From Candidatus Woesearchaeota archaeon (lineage in GTDB: Archaea; Nanobdellota; Nanobdellia; Woesearchaeales; GW2011-AR4), in assembly GCA_016784195.1 (NCBI GenBank), contig JADHVE010000021.1, positions 1 to 19,095 on the forward strand: a stretch of DNA of 19,095 nucleotides, in the 5' to 3' direction. The notes beneath the pieces are model-generated. The model made no database searches. It was not told where the DNA came from and saw nothing but the letters and a program-made list of their open reading frames with translations. Of this stretch, positions 1-6,543 are shown piece after piece. The position numbers and the translations under genes were made by a program. Within the stretch, counting starts at the first letter, position 1; every line of letters begins with the position of its first letter.

Positions 1-2
1 AG

Positions 3-392
3 TGGGACATCCACAAAAGCAATTATAGTGATGATAAGTACCATAGTGAAAGCAAAGAAGAAAAAGACCAAGCATATAGAAACGAACAGGAGTATGGGGT
101 AAATAAAGACGAAGACGGCATTAAAGGAGATTATGCCCAGAAAGGAGAAGAAAAGAAAGATAGAGAAAAAAAGAAAGATGAGTTGGCAGAGACTGTTGAG
201 CAGGAAGAAAAATATAGGAAAGATGAAGAGATGAGTGAAGGGCAGATACAGGTAAAGGCAGCAGAAGAAATATCCCATGAAATAAAAGAGCAGCCTAAAA
301 AAGCTGAGAAAAAGAAAAATATAAAAACAATAGAAGATGCAATTAATAAAGCTATTAAAGAAGAAAAAGAAGTTATAGTTTTGGATAGGTAA
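3..392 (+). CDS. 3' end of a highly charged protein (5' end outside window)
   Basis: The reading frame is open from the first bases of the window to the TAA at 390-392, so the gene begins upstream and only its last 129 or so residues are visible. A TTG at 183 could be taken as a start, but nothing favours it because the frame stays open with similar composition upstream. The visible part is almost entirely Lys, Glu, Asp, Gln and Arg, with runs such as KEEK, EEKKDREKKK and KKAEKKK, and no hydrophobic core until the last dozen residues (KEEKEVIVLDR). It looks like a disordered or coiled-coil tail. No family is recognisable. It lies 23 nt before the next plus-strand gene, so the two may be co-transcribed. 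Confidence 0.6.
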   Translation, partial: WDIHKSNYSDDKYHSESKEEKDQAYRNEQEYGVNKDEDGIKGDYAQKGEEKKDREKKKDELAETVEQEEKYRKDEEMSEGQIQVKAAEEISHEIKEQPKKAEKKKNIKTIEDAINKAIKEEKEVIVLDR

Positions 393-415
393 TTAAAAAA
401 TAACCGATAATAAAA

Positions 416-901
416 ATGTATGGATGTAATAGTTGTTCAGCAGGGTATGAAGTCTTAAGCAAGAGCAGAGGATATAGCTTAGGCTCTGCAGGAAACATTA
501 CAAGCTCTGCAACTTACCTTATTACAAATAATTTTCCGGAATATGCCGGAATGTTTTACAGCCCTACACAGCATGAAATGATCAATGATATAAAGTATGG
601 CAGAGCAGACCAAGGATATGATCCTGAAGCAAGGGCAATCCAGGAAAGCCTGCAGGGAATGCCTTTAGAGTTCTATATACCTCAATTGATGCCTATGAGT
701 GGAGGTAGTGGAAGGCAGGATATCCAGCCTTTGATGAACATCCAAAGAAGAATAAACAAAAGTATCATAGATGAAATTGAGGAAGCGCAGAAAGAGATTA
801 TGGGCAAAGAGATTGTTTTTAGGGAAGTTGAAGAGATTATTGTAATGAGGAAAACCAGAAGAAGAGAGATTATTTTAAGGGATAAGAGAAAAGATATATA
901 A
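416..901 (+). CDS. Hypothetical protein, 161 aa, charged C-terminal helix
   Basis: The frame runs from ATG to TAA and sits between two same-strand genes. I do not recognise the family. The N-terminus is small and polar (MYGCNSCSAGYEVLSKS) with two cysteines three residues apart. The middle (about residues 40-105) is rich in Pro, Tyr, Met and Gln. The last 50 residues (from about NIQRRINKS) form a strongly charged predicted helix ending in KTRRREIILRDKRKDI. There is no signal peptide or membrane segment. The charged tail resembles the tail of the preceding protein in composition only. It is probably real because the frame is long for such AT-rich DNA and is flanked by coding sequence. Confidence 0.55.
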   Translation: MYGCNSCSAGYEVLSKSRGYSLGSAGNITSSATYLITNNFPEYAGMFYSPTQHEMINDIKYGRADQGYDPEARAIQESLQGMPLEFYIPQLMPMSGGSGRQDIQPLMNIQRRINKSIIDEIEEAQKEIMGKEIVFREVEEIIVMRKTRRREIILRDKRKDI

Positions 902-903
902 AT
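895..903 (+). promoter_or_regulatory. TATA box for the Lit-like gene
   Basis: TATATAAAT centred 27 nt before the ATG at 926. This is the spacing of an archaeal leaderless promoter; no Shine-Dalgarno sequence is visible in the short gap. The box overlaps the stop codon of the preceding gene. Confidence 0.6.
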
Positions 904-925
904 ATTATAAAATAGCCTTGTTCTT

Positions 926-1603
926 ATGAATTTTAAAATTAAAAGAATAACAAGTTATATTTTGATTATCCTGCTTATTCTTAACGTCCCTTTTGTAGTT
1001 TATTTGTTTAATTTTAATAATACTTCTTTTAATGAAAATTTTTATAAAAAAGAATTTGAGAAACATGGAGTTTATGATAAATTAGATGATTATGATATTG
1101 AAAATGTAAACAAAGATGTTTTGGATTATTTAAAAAATAGAGATAATTCATTAAAGGGTCATGATTTCTTTAATGAACGAGAAAAAGAACATCTAGAAGA
1201 TGTTAAGGATTTGATCCAGATTATTTTGTTTATATTTTATTTTTCCATTATTTTATTTTTTGTTTTGTTTTTAATATTGGTTATTTTAAATAAAAAAATA
1301 ATAAAAAATGTTGGAATTATTTTTTTCTTTGGAGGGATTTTAACCGTTTTAGATGCTATTATCTTTTATTTATGGGTAAAACTGAATTTTAGATTTGCTT
1401 TCGATCTTATGCATAAGACGTTCTTTAAGGCAGGAAGTTATGTGTTTGACCCTGGTTTTGAGAAGATTGTGGTTCTTTATCCACAGCAGCTTTTTTATGA
1501 TATAACTGCAGATATAGTTATCAATACTTTAGTTTTTTCTTTTGTTTTGTTTTTGGGTGGATTGATTGTAATTATGTATTATAAAAAACAAAAAATTATT
1601 TAA
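926..1603 (+). CDS. Lit/DUF1461 (TIGR01906-type) integral membrane protein
   Basis: The product has 225 residues and about four membrane helices (roughly 8-30, 97-121, 127-150, 198-218). It carries both signature blocks I associate with the DUF1461/TIGR01906 family: FFNEREKEHLEDVKDL (81-96, with His89), and HKTFFKAGSYVFDPG (163-177, with His163) followed by IVVLYPQQLFYD. In Gram-positive bacteria this family includes Lit, which moves an acyl chain within lipoproteins. That activity is established only for bacterial members; for this archaeal protein it is an inference. The large loop between helices 1 and 2 would be extracytoplasmic. It has its own promoter and is followed 23 nt later by the triosephosphate isomerase gene. 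The family assignment is fairly secure, the function is not. Confidence 0.75.
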   Translation: MNFKIKRITSYILIILLILNVPFVVYLFNFNNTSFNENFYKKEFEKHGVYDKLDDYDIENVNKDVLDYLKNRDNSLKGHDFFNEREKEHLEDVKDLIQIILFIFYFSIILFFVLFLILVILNKKIIKNVGIIFFFGGILTVLDAIIFYLWVKLNFRFAFDLMHKTFFKAGSYVFDPGFEKIVVLYPQQLFYDITADIVINTLVFSFVLFLGGLIVIMYYKKQKII

Positions 1604-1605
1604 AG
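1596..1605 (+). promoter_or_regulatory. Possible TATA box for tpiA
   Basis: TTATTTAAAG centred about 26 nt before the ATG at 1627, overlapping the end of the Lit-like gene. Position and composition fit an archaeal leaderless promoter, but the surroundings are so AT-rich that this is only suggestive. Confidence 0.35.
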
Positions 1606-1626
1606 AAAAGTAAATAAGGCATAATT

Positions 1627-2373
1627 ATGAGAAAGCTATTCATAGCAGGAAACTGGAAGATGAATAAGAATGTTAAGGAATCTGTTTCTCTGGCAAAATC
1701 ATTGATAAACAGATTAAAGGATGTACAAGACAAGGATGTTGTTGTTTGTCCTGCTTTCACTGCTTTAAGCCAGGTTTATGAAGAAGTTAAAGACTCTAAT
1801 GTTAAGGTGGGGGCTCAAAATATGTCTTTTGAGGATGAAGGAGCATATACTGGTGAAATCTCTCCAAGGATGCTTAAGGATTTCTGCGAGTATGTTATTT
1901 TAGGGCATTCTGAAAGAAGGCAGTATTTTGGTGAAGATGATGAGATAGTGAATAAAAAAGTAAAAAAAGCTCTTGAGCATGGTTTAAAGCCAATATTATG
2001 TATTGGAGAGACTTTAGAGGAAAGGGATGGAGACAAGACATTTGATATTATAGAATCACAATTAAAAAAATCATTGAAAAATATGGATAAGAATGATATG
2101 AAAAAGATAATAATTGCTTATGAGCCTATCTGGGCTATAGGCACAGGGAAAACAGCTACTCCGGAGCAGGCAGAAGAGGTTCATGTTTTTATCAGAAAAG
2201 TTATAAAGAAGAGTTATGGTGATGAGATTGCTTCTGAGCTTAGGATTCTTTATGGCGGCAGTGTAAAGCCAGATAATGTTAAAACTTTGATGGAAAAAGA
2301 AGATATAGACGGAGCTTTGGTTGGCGGAGCAAGCTTGGATGCAGAGAGTTTTTCAGGGATTGTTGATTTCTAA
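1627..2373 (+). CDS. tpiA: Triosephosphate isomerase, bacterial-type length
   Basis: This glycolytic and gluconeogenic enzyme interconverts dihydroxyacetone phosphate and glyceraldehyde 3-phosphate in the cytoplasm. All active-site parts are present: GNWKMN with Asn9 and Lys11, GHSERR with the electrophile His94, AYEPIW with the base Glu166 followed by loop 6 (WAIGTGKTA), YGGSV (209-213) binding phosphate, and GALVGGASL near the end. Its 248 residues match bacterial and eukaryotic enzymes; typical archaeal TIMs are shorter, about 220-230 residues, so acquisition from bacteria is likely. The stop codon overlaps by 4 nt the end of the converging minus-strand gene. The gene stands alone, with no other glycolytic gene nearby. 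Confidence 0.97.
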   Translation: MRKLFIAGNWKMNKNVKESVSLAKSLINRLKDVQDKDVVVCPAFTALSQVYEEVKDSNVKVGAQNMSFEDEGAYTGEISPRMLKDFCEYVILGHSERRQYFGEDDEIVNKKVKKALEHGLKPILCIGETLEERDGDKTFDIIESQLKKSLKNMDKNDMKKIIIAYEPIWAIGTGKTATPEQAEEVHVFIRKVIKKSYGDEIASELRILYGGSVKPDNVKTLMEKEDIDGALVGGASLDAESFSGIVDF

Positions 2374-2939
2374 GGAATTTCTATATAGAGTTTGTCTGTG
2401 TAATATTCTATAAGTGCGTTAGTAGTATTAATATATTCGACTTTCACATCAAAAATATAAGTTCCTGAAACTGCTCCTGTTTCAACATTTATTCCTACAC
2501 CAAAATCTCTTTCTTCATTGTTTTTAATTGATTCTGTTCTAGCTGTGCCACTAGAACAACTTGGCACGCAATCAACATTTGTGAAAGTACCCTGAGTACT
2601 AACTCCATTCTCATCTATAAAGCTTCCATGTGTTACAGTTACACTAAATGTAGTACTAGTACTAGTATCAATCATATTAATAATTTTCATGCCAACAGGC
2701 TCAAATTCACCGCGCTTTATAGTCAAATGATTGTTTGGAAGGCAGACACGCTCATTGCCTCCGCACATTAATTCAGCAATCTGGTTGTCAATGTCTTCAA
2801 ATGTTAAATCTTCCAGATCATTTGCTCCCTGGAAGAGGTCATATAGAAATTTTATTCCAAAACCGAAAATGGTGAGGGATATCACTAAGATTACTAAGAA
2901 ATTTATTGATAGCTCAATGGCTTTTTTATTCAAAATCAC
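2370..2939 (-). CDS. N-anchored pilin-like extracellular protein (ELSIN type)
   Basis: The product has 189 residues. The N-terminus, NKKAIELSINFLVILVISL, is a short basic stretch followed directly by one hydrophobic helix (about 8-35) and then an amphipathic continuation (FLYDLFQGANDLEDL), the layout of type IV pilin-like proteins. The rest is a beta-rich extracellular domain with two cysteine pairs (MCGGNERVC and CVPSC). It is paralogous to the protein at 4182-4742: both have ELSIN at the helix start and a (L/F)PxNxxTIxxG block after the helix. The start is GTG, overlapping the TGA of the lipoprotein gene (GTGA), which implies translational coupling. The first residues differ from the K-(S/A)-Q pilins at 9301-12259, so cleavage by a class III prepilin peptidase is uncertain. 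Confidence 0.75.
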   Translation of the reverse strand: MILNKKAIELSINFLVILVISLTIFGFGIKFLYDLFQGANDLEDLTFEDIDNQIAELMCGGNERVCLPNNHLTIKRGEFEPVGMKIINMIDTSTSTTFSVTVTHGSFIDENGVSTQGTFTNVDCVPSCSSGTARTESIKNNEERDFGVGINVETGAVSGTYIFDVKVEYINTTNALIEYYTDKLYIEIP

Positions 2940-3742
2940 TCACCTGGATTTACAAAAAATACTTTGGAAGAAAAACGTTTTTCATAGCTGTCCCTGACTA
3001 ATTCCTCTTTATAATTCCAGCTGCCGTCATCATTACGATCTGTTTTAACTTTTCTAGTGTATTCATAATCAAGCTTGTAGCTTAAAGTGCGTTCTTCTTC
3101 AATTAGTGCAGGCCTGTAAATTACCGGGATGTCTTTGTTTATTGAATCTCCAACTTTGCTTAATTTTTCATCCAGAATTTTTTCACCAAAAAGAACTTCT
3201 CCTTCTTTGAGCTGTATATTTGTTATTTTAACAGGAGGTACAAGGTCTTCTCCTGTATCTTTTAGCTTTATCTGGAATTTGAATTTGTCTTCAAGGACAT
3301 TAAACGGCTTATTAAATGTTGTTTGTGTTTCCAGTTTGAAAAATCCTATGTCTCTTTCATCCACTACATTTGTTTCAATTACATCTGCTTCATCAACACC
3401 ATACACACATTTGTTTCCAGTATTGCAGAAATATTTTAAGTATGTAGCATCATATTCCCTGCCATTTATTGTCATTTTGCCTTTGCCTTCACAGGTTCCA
3501 TAATCTGCAGGGCAAGTGCATTTATTTCCAGGTTTAGTATTTTCTGTAGCTTCCTCCATGCCGTTTCCGCAGCAGTTCCTTATAATATCATATCTGCATT
3601 TTTTCTCAACACATTTCACATTATTGCAGGTTTTTGAAGTACAGTCAGAATCAGCCTGGCATTCTGCTTTTTTACATCCGCTTATAAGAAGAATAAGTAT
3701 TAATGATATCACTATGATGTACTTGGATTTTATTTTAATCAT
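2936..3742 (-). CDS. Cysteine-rich secreted lipoprotein
   Basis: The product has 268 residues. A basic start (MIKIKSKY), a hydrophobic stretch and the lipobox LISGC (Cys23) indicate a lipid-anchored exported protein. Residues 28-112 hold twelve further cysteines (ECQADSDC, KTCNNVKC, RNCCGNG, CTCPADYGTC and others), probably six disulfides. The C-terminal half (about 125-268) is beta-rich and cysteine-free, ending SSKVFFVNPGE. The protein at 4182-4742 ends with a similar SSKSFFVTV, and I infer that the beta domains in this island are related. It is the upstream partner of the coupled pilin-like gene at 2370-2939. The 5' flank (3743-3948) is packed with inverted repeats. Molecular function is not recognisable. 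Confidence 0.75.
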   Translation of the reverse strand: MIKIKSKYIIVISLILILLISGCKKAECQADSDCTSKTCNNVKCVEKKCRYDIIRNCCGNGMEEATENTKPGNKCTCPADYGTCEGKGKMTINGREYDATYLKYFCNTGNKCVYGVDEADVIETNVVDERDIGFFKLETQTTFNKPFNVLEDKFKFQIKLKDTGEDLVPPVKITNIQLKEGEVLFGEKILDEKLSKVGDSINKDIPVIYRPALIEEERTLSYKLDYEYTRKVKTDRNDDGSWNYKEELVRDSYEKRFSSKVFFVNPGE

Positions 3743-3915
3743 GTCAAAAACCCCCTTATTGATGGGCGGTAGGGTGTAAAGCGTGCTTCAACATCAAGTG
3801 GTTTTTGACGCTCAAAATTATATTTATGATGGGTAGTTTTTGAGCACACAAAATTCCATTTGAATATGTTAGGTTAGCATACTCCACCACTATCCATAGA
3901 ATAGTGGAATTTTGT
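3743..3915. repeat. Tandem inverted-repeat element X upstream of the lipoprotein gene
   Basis: Three stem-forming pairs lie nearly end to end. Stem A: GTCAAAAACC at 3743-3752 with GGTTTTTGAC at 3800-3809, plus an inner TTGATG/CATCAA pair (3759-3764/3792-3797). Stem B: GCTCAAAA at 3810-3817 with TTTTGAGC at 3838-3845. Stem C: ACAAAATTCCA at 3848-3858 with TGGAATTTTGT at 3905-3915. A local hairpin, CCACTAT at 3887-3893 with ATAGTGG at 3901-3907, competes with stem C for 3905-3907. The element fills most of the 206-nt gap between two minus-strand genes. It could be a structured 5' leader of the lipoprotein mRNA, a small RNA, or a mobile-element remnant; the sequence does not decide. Confidence 0.6.
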
Positions 3916-3948
3916 TGTTTTAAAAATAAAATAAAAACAATATTGAAA

Positions 3949-4170
3949 TCATTTCACAATCTCATATTCTTTCACTATAATCCACATGAACAGTATCAGC
4001 AGGAATGTTCCTGCAGTACTCCATATCAATCCTGTGGAGATTGTGTCTGTAACCATTGTATACATCCCAAAAGCCAGTATAATAAACCCTAACCATAAGA
4101 ATTTATCAAGCACAAGCTTCATGATTTCAAATTCCTGTTGTTGAGATAATCGTTTTTTCATTTTTTTCAT
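3949..4170 (-). CDS. Small two-helix membrane protein, 73 aa
   Basis: A short cytoplasmic, charged N-terminus (KKMKKRLSQQQEFEIMKLVLDKF) is followed by two predicted membrane helices (about 24-42 and 47-66) joined by a short loop, and a KEYEIVK tail. No catalytic motif is present and I know no named function. It begins 11 nt after the pilin-like gene at 4182-4742. An AAGGTG ribosome binding site 7 nt before the first ATG supports this start over the second Met. The pairing suggests co-expression with the neighbouring anchored protein, perhaps as an assembly or stability partner, which is inference. Confidence 0.7.
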   Translation of the reverse strand: MKKMKKRLSQQQEFEIMKLVLDKFLWLGFIILAFGMYTMVTDTISTGLIWSTAGTFLLILFMWIIVKEYEIVK

Positions 4171-4181
4171 TTTTGATCACC

Positions 4182-4742
4182 TTATGTAACTGTTACAAAG
4201 AAAGATTTTGATGAATATTCATCACCCCCTGTTCCGACAGATGATCCTGAAGCTATTATTGCTTTTATTTTGACAATATGGGTAGTACCTGTAGCCGCTG
4301 TTCCGGTTCCAGCAGTGAGTTTTATGGGATAAACATTCGCTTCATTTACAGCGAGTGTTTGAACTCCATCATCCCAAATAAAAGCCCCCCCTGTAAAGAT
4401 ACCCCCTGTAGGCAGTACTAAGGCTGAGTCCCACAATTCTAGTTTAAACTTTAACTCTCCAGATCCAGTGTTTTTTATACCGACCGCTAACACTTTAGAA
4501 CCGCCTTTTTCTATTGTGATTTCATTAGTAGGAAAAGACAGTTTCTTATCTCCCCTTCTTAAATCATCAAGAATCTGCTGTTTTATCTGCTCCTGCACTG
4601 TGCCTGTTGTATCACTTACTCCTTCAAACATGTTCCTGACAAAGCCTAAGCCCAGGCCAAGAAGGGTCATGGCTAAGACAACAATAACAATCGTGTTTAT
4701 AGAAAGCTCTAAAGAAGACTTTTTGTTTTTGAAAACTCTCAT
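4182..4742 (-). CDS. N-anchored pilin-like extracellular protein (ELSIN type)
   Basis: The product has 186 residues. KNKKSSLELSINTIVIVVLAM starts with a short basic segment and enters one hydrophobic helix (to about residue 33), then a helical stalk (NMFEGVSDTTGTVQEQIKQQ) and a Gly/Thr-rich beta domain ending SSKSFFVTVT. It is paralogous to the product of 2370-2939: ELSIN at the helix start, and FPTNEITIEKGG aligning with LPNNHLTIKRGE. Unlike that paralogue it has no cysteines. The start is supported by GAGGTG at 4751-4756. It is transcribed away from the uL16 gene across a 141-nt divergent gap and probably heads an operon with the 73-aa membrane protein. A role as pilin or surface protein is inferred from architecture only. 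Confidence 0.75.
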   Translation of the reverse strand: MRVFKNKKSSLELSINTIVIVVLAMTLLGLGLGFVRNMFEGVSDTTGTVQEQIKQQILDDLRRGDKKLSFPTNEITIEKGGSKVLAVGIKNTGSGELKFKLELWDSALVLPTGGIFTGGAFIWDDGVQTLAVNEANVYPIKLTAGTGTAATGTTHIVKIKAIIASGSSVGTGGDEYSSKSFFVTVT

Positions 4743-4750
4743 TATTTGTT

Positions 4751-4779
4751 CACCTCTTTTTTGGTACTGTATTTTAAAT
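4751..4779 (-). promoter_or_regulatory. Ribosome binding site and possible TATA box for the 4742 gene
   Basis: On the minus strand GAGGTG (4751-4756) sits 8 nt before the ATG and fixes the start. ATTTAAAAT (4771-4779) could be the TATA box, but it would put the RNA start almost on the ribosome binding site. A second candidate, TTTATAAAG around 4805-4813, would leave a longer leader. Which one is used cannot be decided. Confidence 0.4.
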
Positions 4780-4846
4780 ATGATATCCTATTTTTAGTTT
4801 ACTCCTTTATAAAATTTTCGAAATTAAATATTGAATAATACCAAAC

Positions 4847-4856
4847 ATTTAAAAAT
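4847..4856 (+). promoter_or_regulatory. TATA box for the uL16 gene
   Basis: ATTTAAAAAT centred about 32 nt before the ATG at 4884 would give a transcript with a leader of only a few bases. No Shine-Dalgarno sequence lies in that leader. Confidence 0.55.
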
Positions 4857-4883
4857 GAAAGATAATTCCAAGTTTATAGAAAA

Positions 4884-5408
4884 ATGGCACGATTAAGAAA
4901 ATTTGTTGCGTATAGGCGATTAGAAAGACCTTATACAAGAACTTCAAAATTCAAGGATAAATCTTTTGTTAGAAGTAGGCCTTCTATTTTGATAGCTAAG
5001 TTTGAAACAGGGAATTCAAAGAAAAAATACGCGTATGAGGTAACTCTTGTTTCCAAAAACGATTTGCAGATAAGGGATAATGCAATAGAAAGCGCGAGAA
5101 TGACGTCTAACAGGCTGCTGGAAAGAACATTTGGGACAAATGGCTATAAGATGAAGACAAGAATTTATCCATTCCATGTTTTAAGGGAAAATCCATTGGC
5201 AGCAGGAGCAGGTGCTGATAGATTCTCTACAGGGATGCAAAGGGCATTTGGAAAGCCTGCAGGTAATGCTGCAAGAATCAAAAAAGGCCAGATTATATTT
5301 GAAGTAGGTGTTGGAAAAGCAGGATTAGAAACTGCAAGAAAAGCGCTAAACAGAGCAGCTAAAAAACTTCCTTGTTCTTATATTGTGGAAGTAAAAGAAA
5401 ATAAGTAA
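4884..5408 (+). CDS. rpl10e: 50S ribosomal protein uL16 (archaeal L10e)
   Basis: This large-subunit protein lies at the tRNA-binding and GTPase centre side of the ribosome. The 174 residues match the archaeal/eukaryotic L10e type in length and sequence. The N-terminus is basic (MARLRKFVAYRRLERPYTRTSKF), and the family hallmark occupies the middle: YPFHVLRENPLAAGAG, then ADRFSTGMQRAFGKPAG and AARIKKGQIIFEV. The bacterial L16 has a different N-terminal region. The gene is monocistronic here, with its own TATA box, and is divergent from the 4742 gene. It is the clearest marker that the DNA is archaeal. Nothing in it looks truncated or unusual. Confidence 0.95.
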   Translation: MARLRKFVAYRRLERPYTRTSKFKDKSFVRSRPSILIAKFETGNSKKKYAYEVTLVSKNDLQIRDNAIESARMTSNRLLERTFGTNGYKMKTRIYPFHVLRENPLAAGAGADRFSTGMQRAFGKPAGNAARIKKGQIIFEVGVGKAGLETARKALNRAAKKLPCSYIVEVKENK

Positions 5409-5430
5409 CTATCATATAATGGATAGAAAA

Positions 5431-5439
5431 CTATAAATA
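5431..5439 (+). promoter_or_regulatory. TATA box for the MscS gene
   Basis: CTATAAATA centred 27 nt before the ATG at 5462, the classic archaeal leaderless spacing. Confidence 0.6.
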
Positions 5440-5461
5440 GTATCATTAAATTACTTCTGTT

Positions 5462-6538
5462 ATGGATATTCCCCAATTTATCAGCATCTGGTGGGAGAAT
5501 AGATATATACATTCATTGATTATTCTTGTATCTTTTTTTATGATTTCAAAGATATTTGTTTTTGTATCTGAAAGATGGATATTAAAGCTAACGGCAAAAA
5601 CAAAGACGGAAGTGGATGATTTAATCATTAAAAAAACCAACAAACCGGTTTCTCTTGTTTTGTTTTTGTTTGGATTAAATATTGCATTAAGACCTCTTGA
5701 AATAGGCATTTATTTTGGGTTTGATCTTGACTGGATTGTTTCAAAGTTCATAGAAAGCTGTATCGCAATAGTTGTTGCATACCTTATAATAAAGATTTTA
5801 GATATCTTAATTAATGCATGGGGTAAGGGATTTGCCATAAAAACAAAGTCAAAGATAGACGAGCAATTAATATCTTTGATTCATCGTTTTTCAAGGATTT
5901 TCTTGGCGATTGTCGCATTGTTGTTCGTCCTTGATTTGTGGGGTATCCAGGTTGGTCCGCTATTGGCAGGTTTGGGCATTGCAGGAATTGCAGTCGCTTT
6001 TGCACTTAAAAGCACATTATCAAACATATTTGGAGGGATATCCTTAATATTAGATAAAAGCGTCAAAGTAGGTGATGTAATCCAGCTTGATCCAGCGACT
6101 AAAGGTAAAGTCATAGATGTTGGTTTGAGAAGTACAAAAATTAAAAATTTTGATAATGAAGTTATCATTGTACCCAATGGAGTGTTAGTTGACAGCAGAA
6201 TACAAAACTATGTTCTACCTGATCCTTCTGCGAGAGTTGTTGTTGATTTTGGAGTAGAGTATGGCTCTGATGTTGATAAGGTTAAGAGAGTTATTCTTGG
6301 AGAGATAAAAAAGCTGAAGAAAGCTCTTAAAGATCCTGAGCCCCAGGTTAGATTTTTGCTGATGGCTGATTTTTCGCTAAATTTTTCTGCGAGATTTTGG
6401 GTGGCGGATTACACAGAAAGAGTTGTTGTAAAAGAAGAGGCAACATGCTTGTTCTACAAAGCTTTGAATAAGGCTAAGATTGGAATTCCATTCCCTACGA
6501 GAACTGTTTATATACATAATACAGGGAAGAAAAAATAA
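5462..6538 (+). CDS. MscS-family mechanosensitive ion channel
   Basis: The product has 358 residues and would form a membrane-tension-gated channel that releases solutes on hypo-osmotic shock. Several N-terminal helices (about 17-36, 62-84, 95-117 and 143-160) precede the conserved pore-lining TM3, GPLLAGLGIAGIAVAFALKS (about 165-184), continuing STLSNIFGGISLI. The MscS beta domain follows (GDVIQL, GKVIDVGLRSTKI, VPNGVLVDSRIQNY), and the C-terminal alpha-beta cage (VVVDFGVEYGSDVDKVKRV) completes it. The extra helices before TM3 make it longer than E. coli MscS (286 aa), which is common in the family. It ends 5 nt from the converging dph2-like gene. Transcription is probably leaderless. Confidence 0.93.
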   Translation: MDIPQFISIWWENRYIHSLIILVSFFMISKIFVFVSERWILKLTAKTKTEVDDLIIKKTNKPVSLVLFLFGLNIALRPLEIGIYFGFDLDWIVSKFIESCIAIVVAYLIIKILDILINAWGKGFAIKTKSKIDEQLISLIHRFSRIFLAIVALLFVLDLWGIQVGPLLAGLGIAGIAVAFALKSTLSNIFGGISLILDKSVKVGDVIQLDPATKGKVIDVGLRSTKIKNFDNEVIIVPNGVLVDSRIQNYVLPDPSARVVVDFGVEYGSDVDKVKRVILGEIKKLKKALKDPEPQVRFLLMADFSLNFSARFWVADYTERVVVKEEATCLFYKALNKAKIGIPFPTRTVYIHNTGKKK

Positions 6539-6543
6539 TTATT

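Noticed and set aside
2731..3779. Plus-strand open frames opposite the pilin-like and lipoprotein genes
   Set aside because: They are antisense to genes with clear signal peptides or anchors and translational coupling, and their own translations show no recognisable domain.
3826..3834. ATGATGG strings (also near 18859 and in element Y) as C boxes of C/D guide RNAs
   Set aside because: No D box (CUGA) or internal C'/D' pair at suitable spacing was found, and the last base does not fit the C box consensus.
3810..3848. Stem B followed by ACA as an H/ACA guide RNA
   Set aside because: The hairpin is too short for an archaeal H/ACA unit and shows no kink-turn or pseudouridylation pocket.
5811..6177. 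Minus-strand open frames inside the MscS gene
   Set aside because: They are antisense to the conserved MscS core and have no start context or family resemblance.
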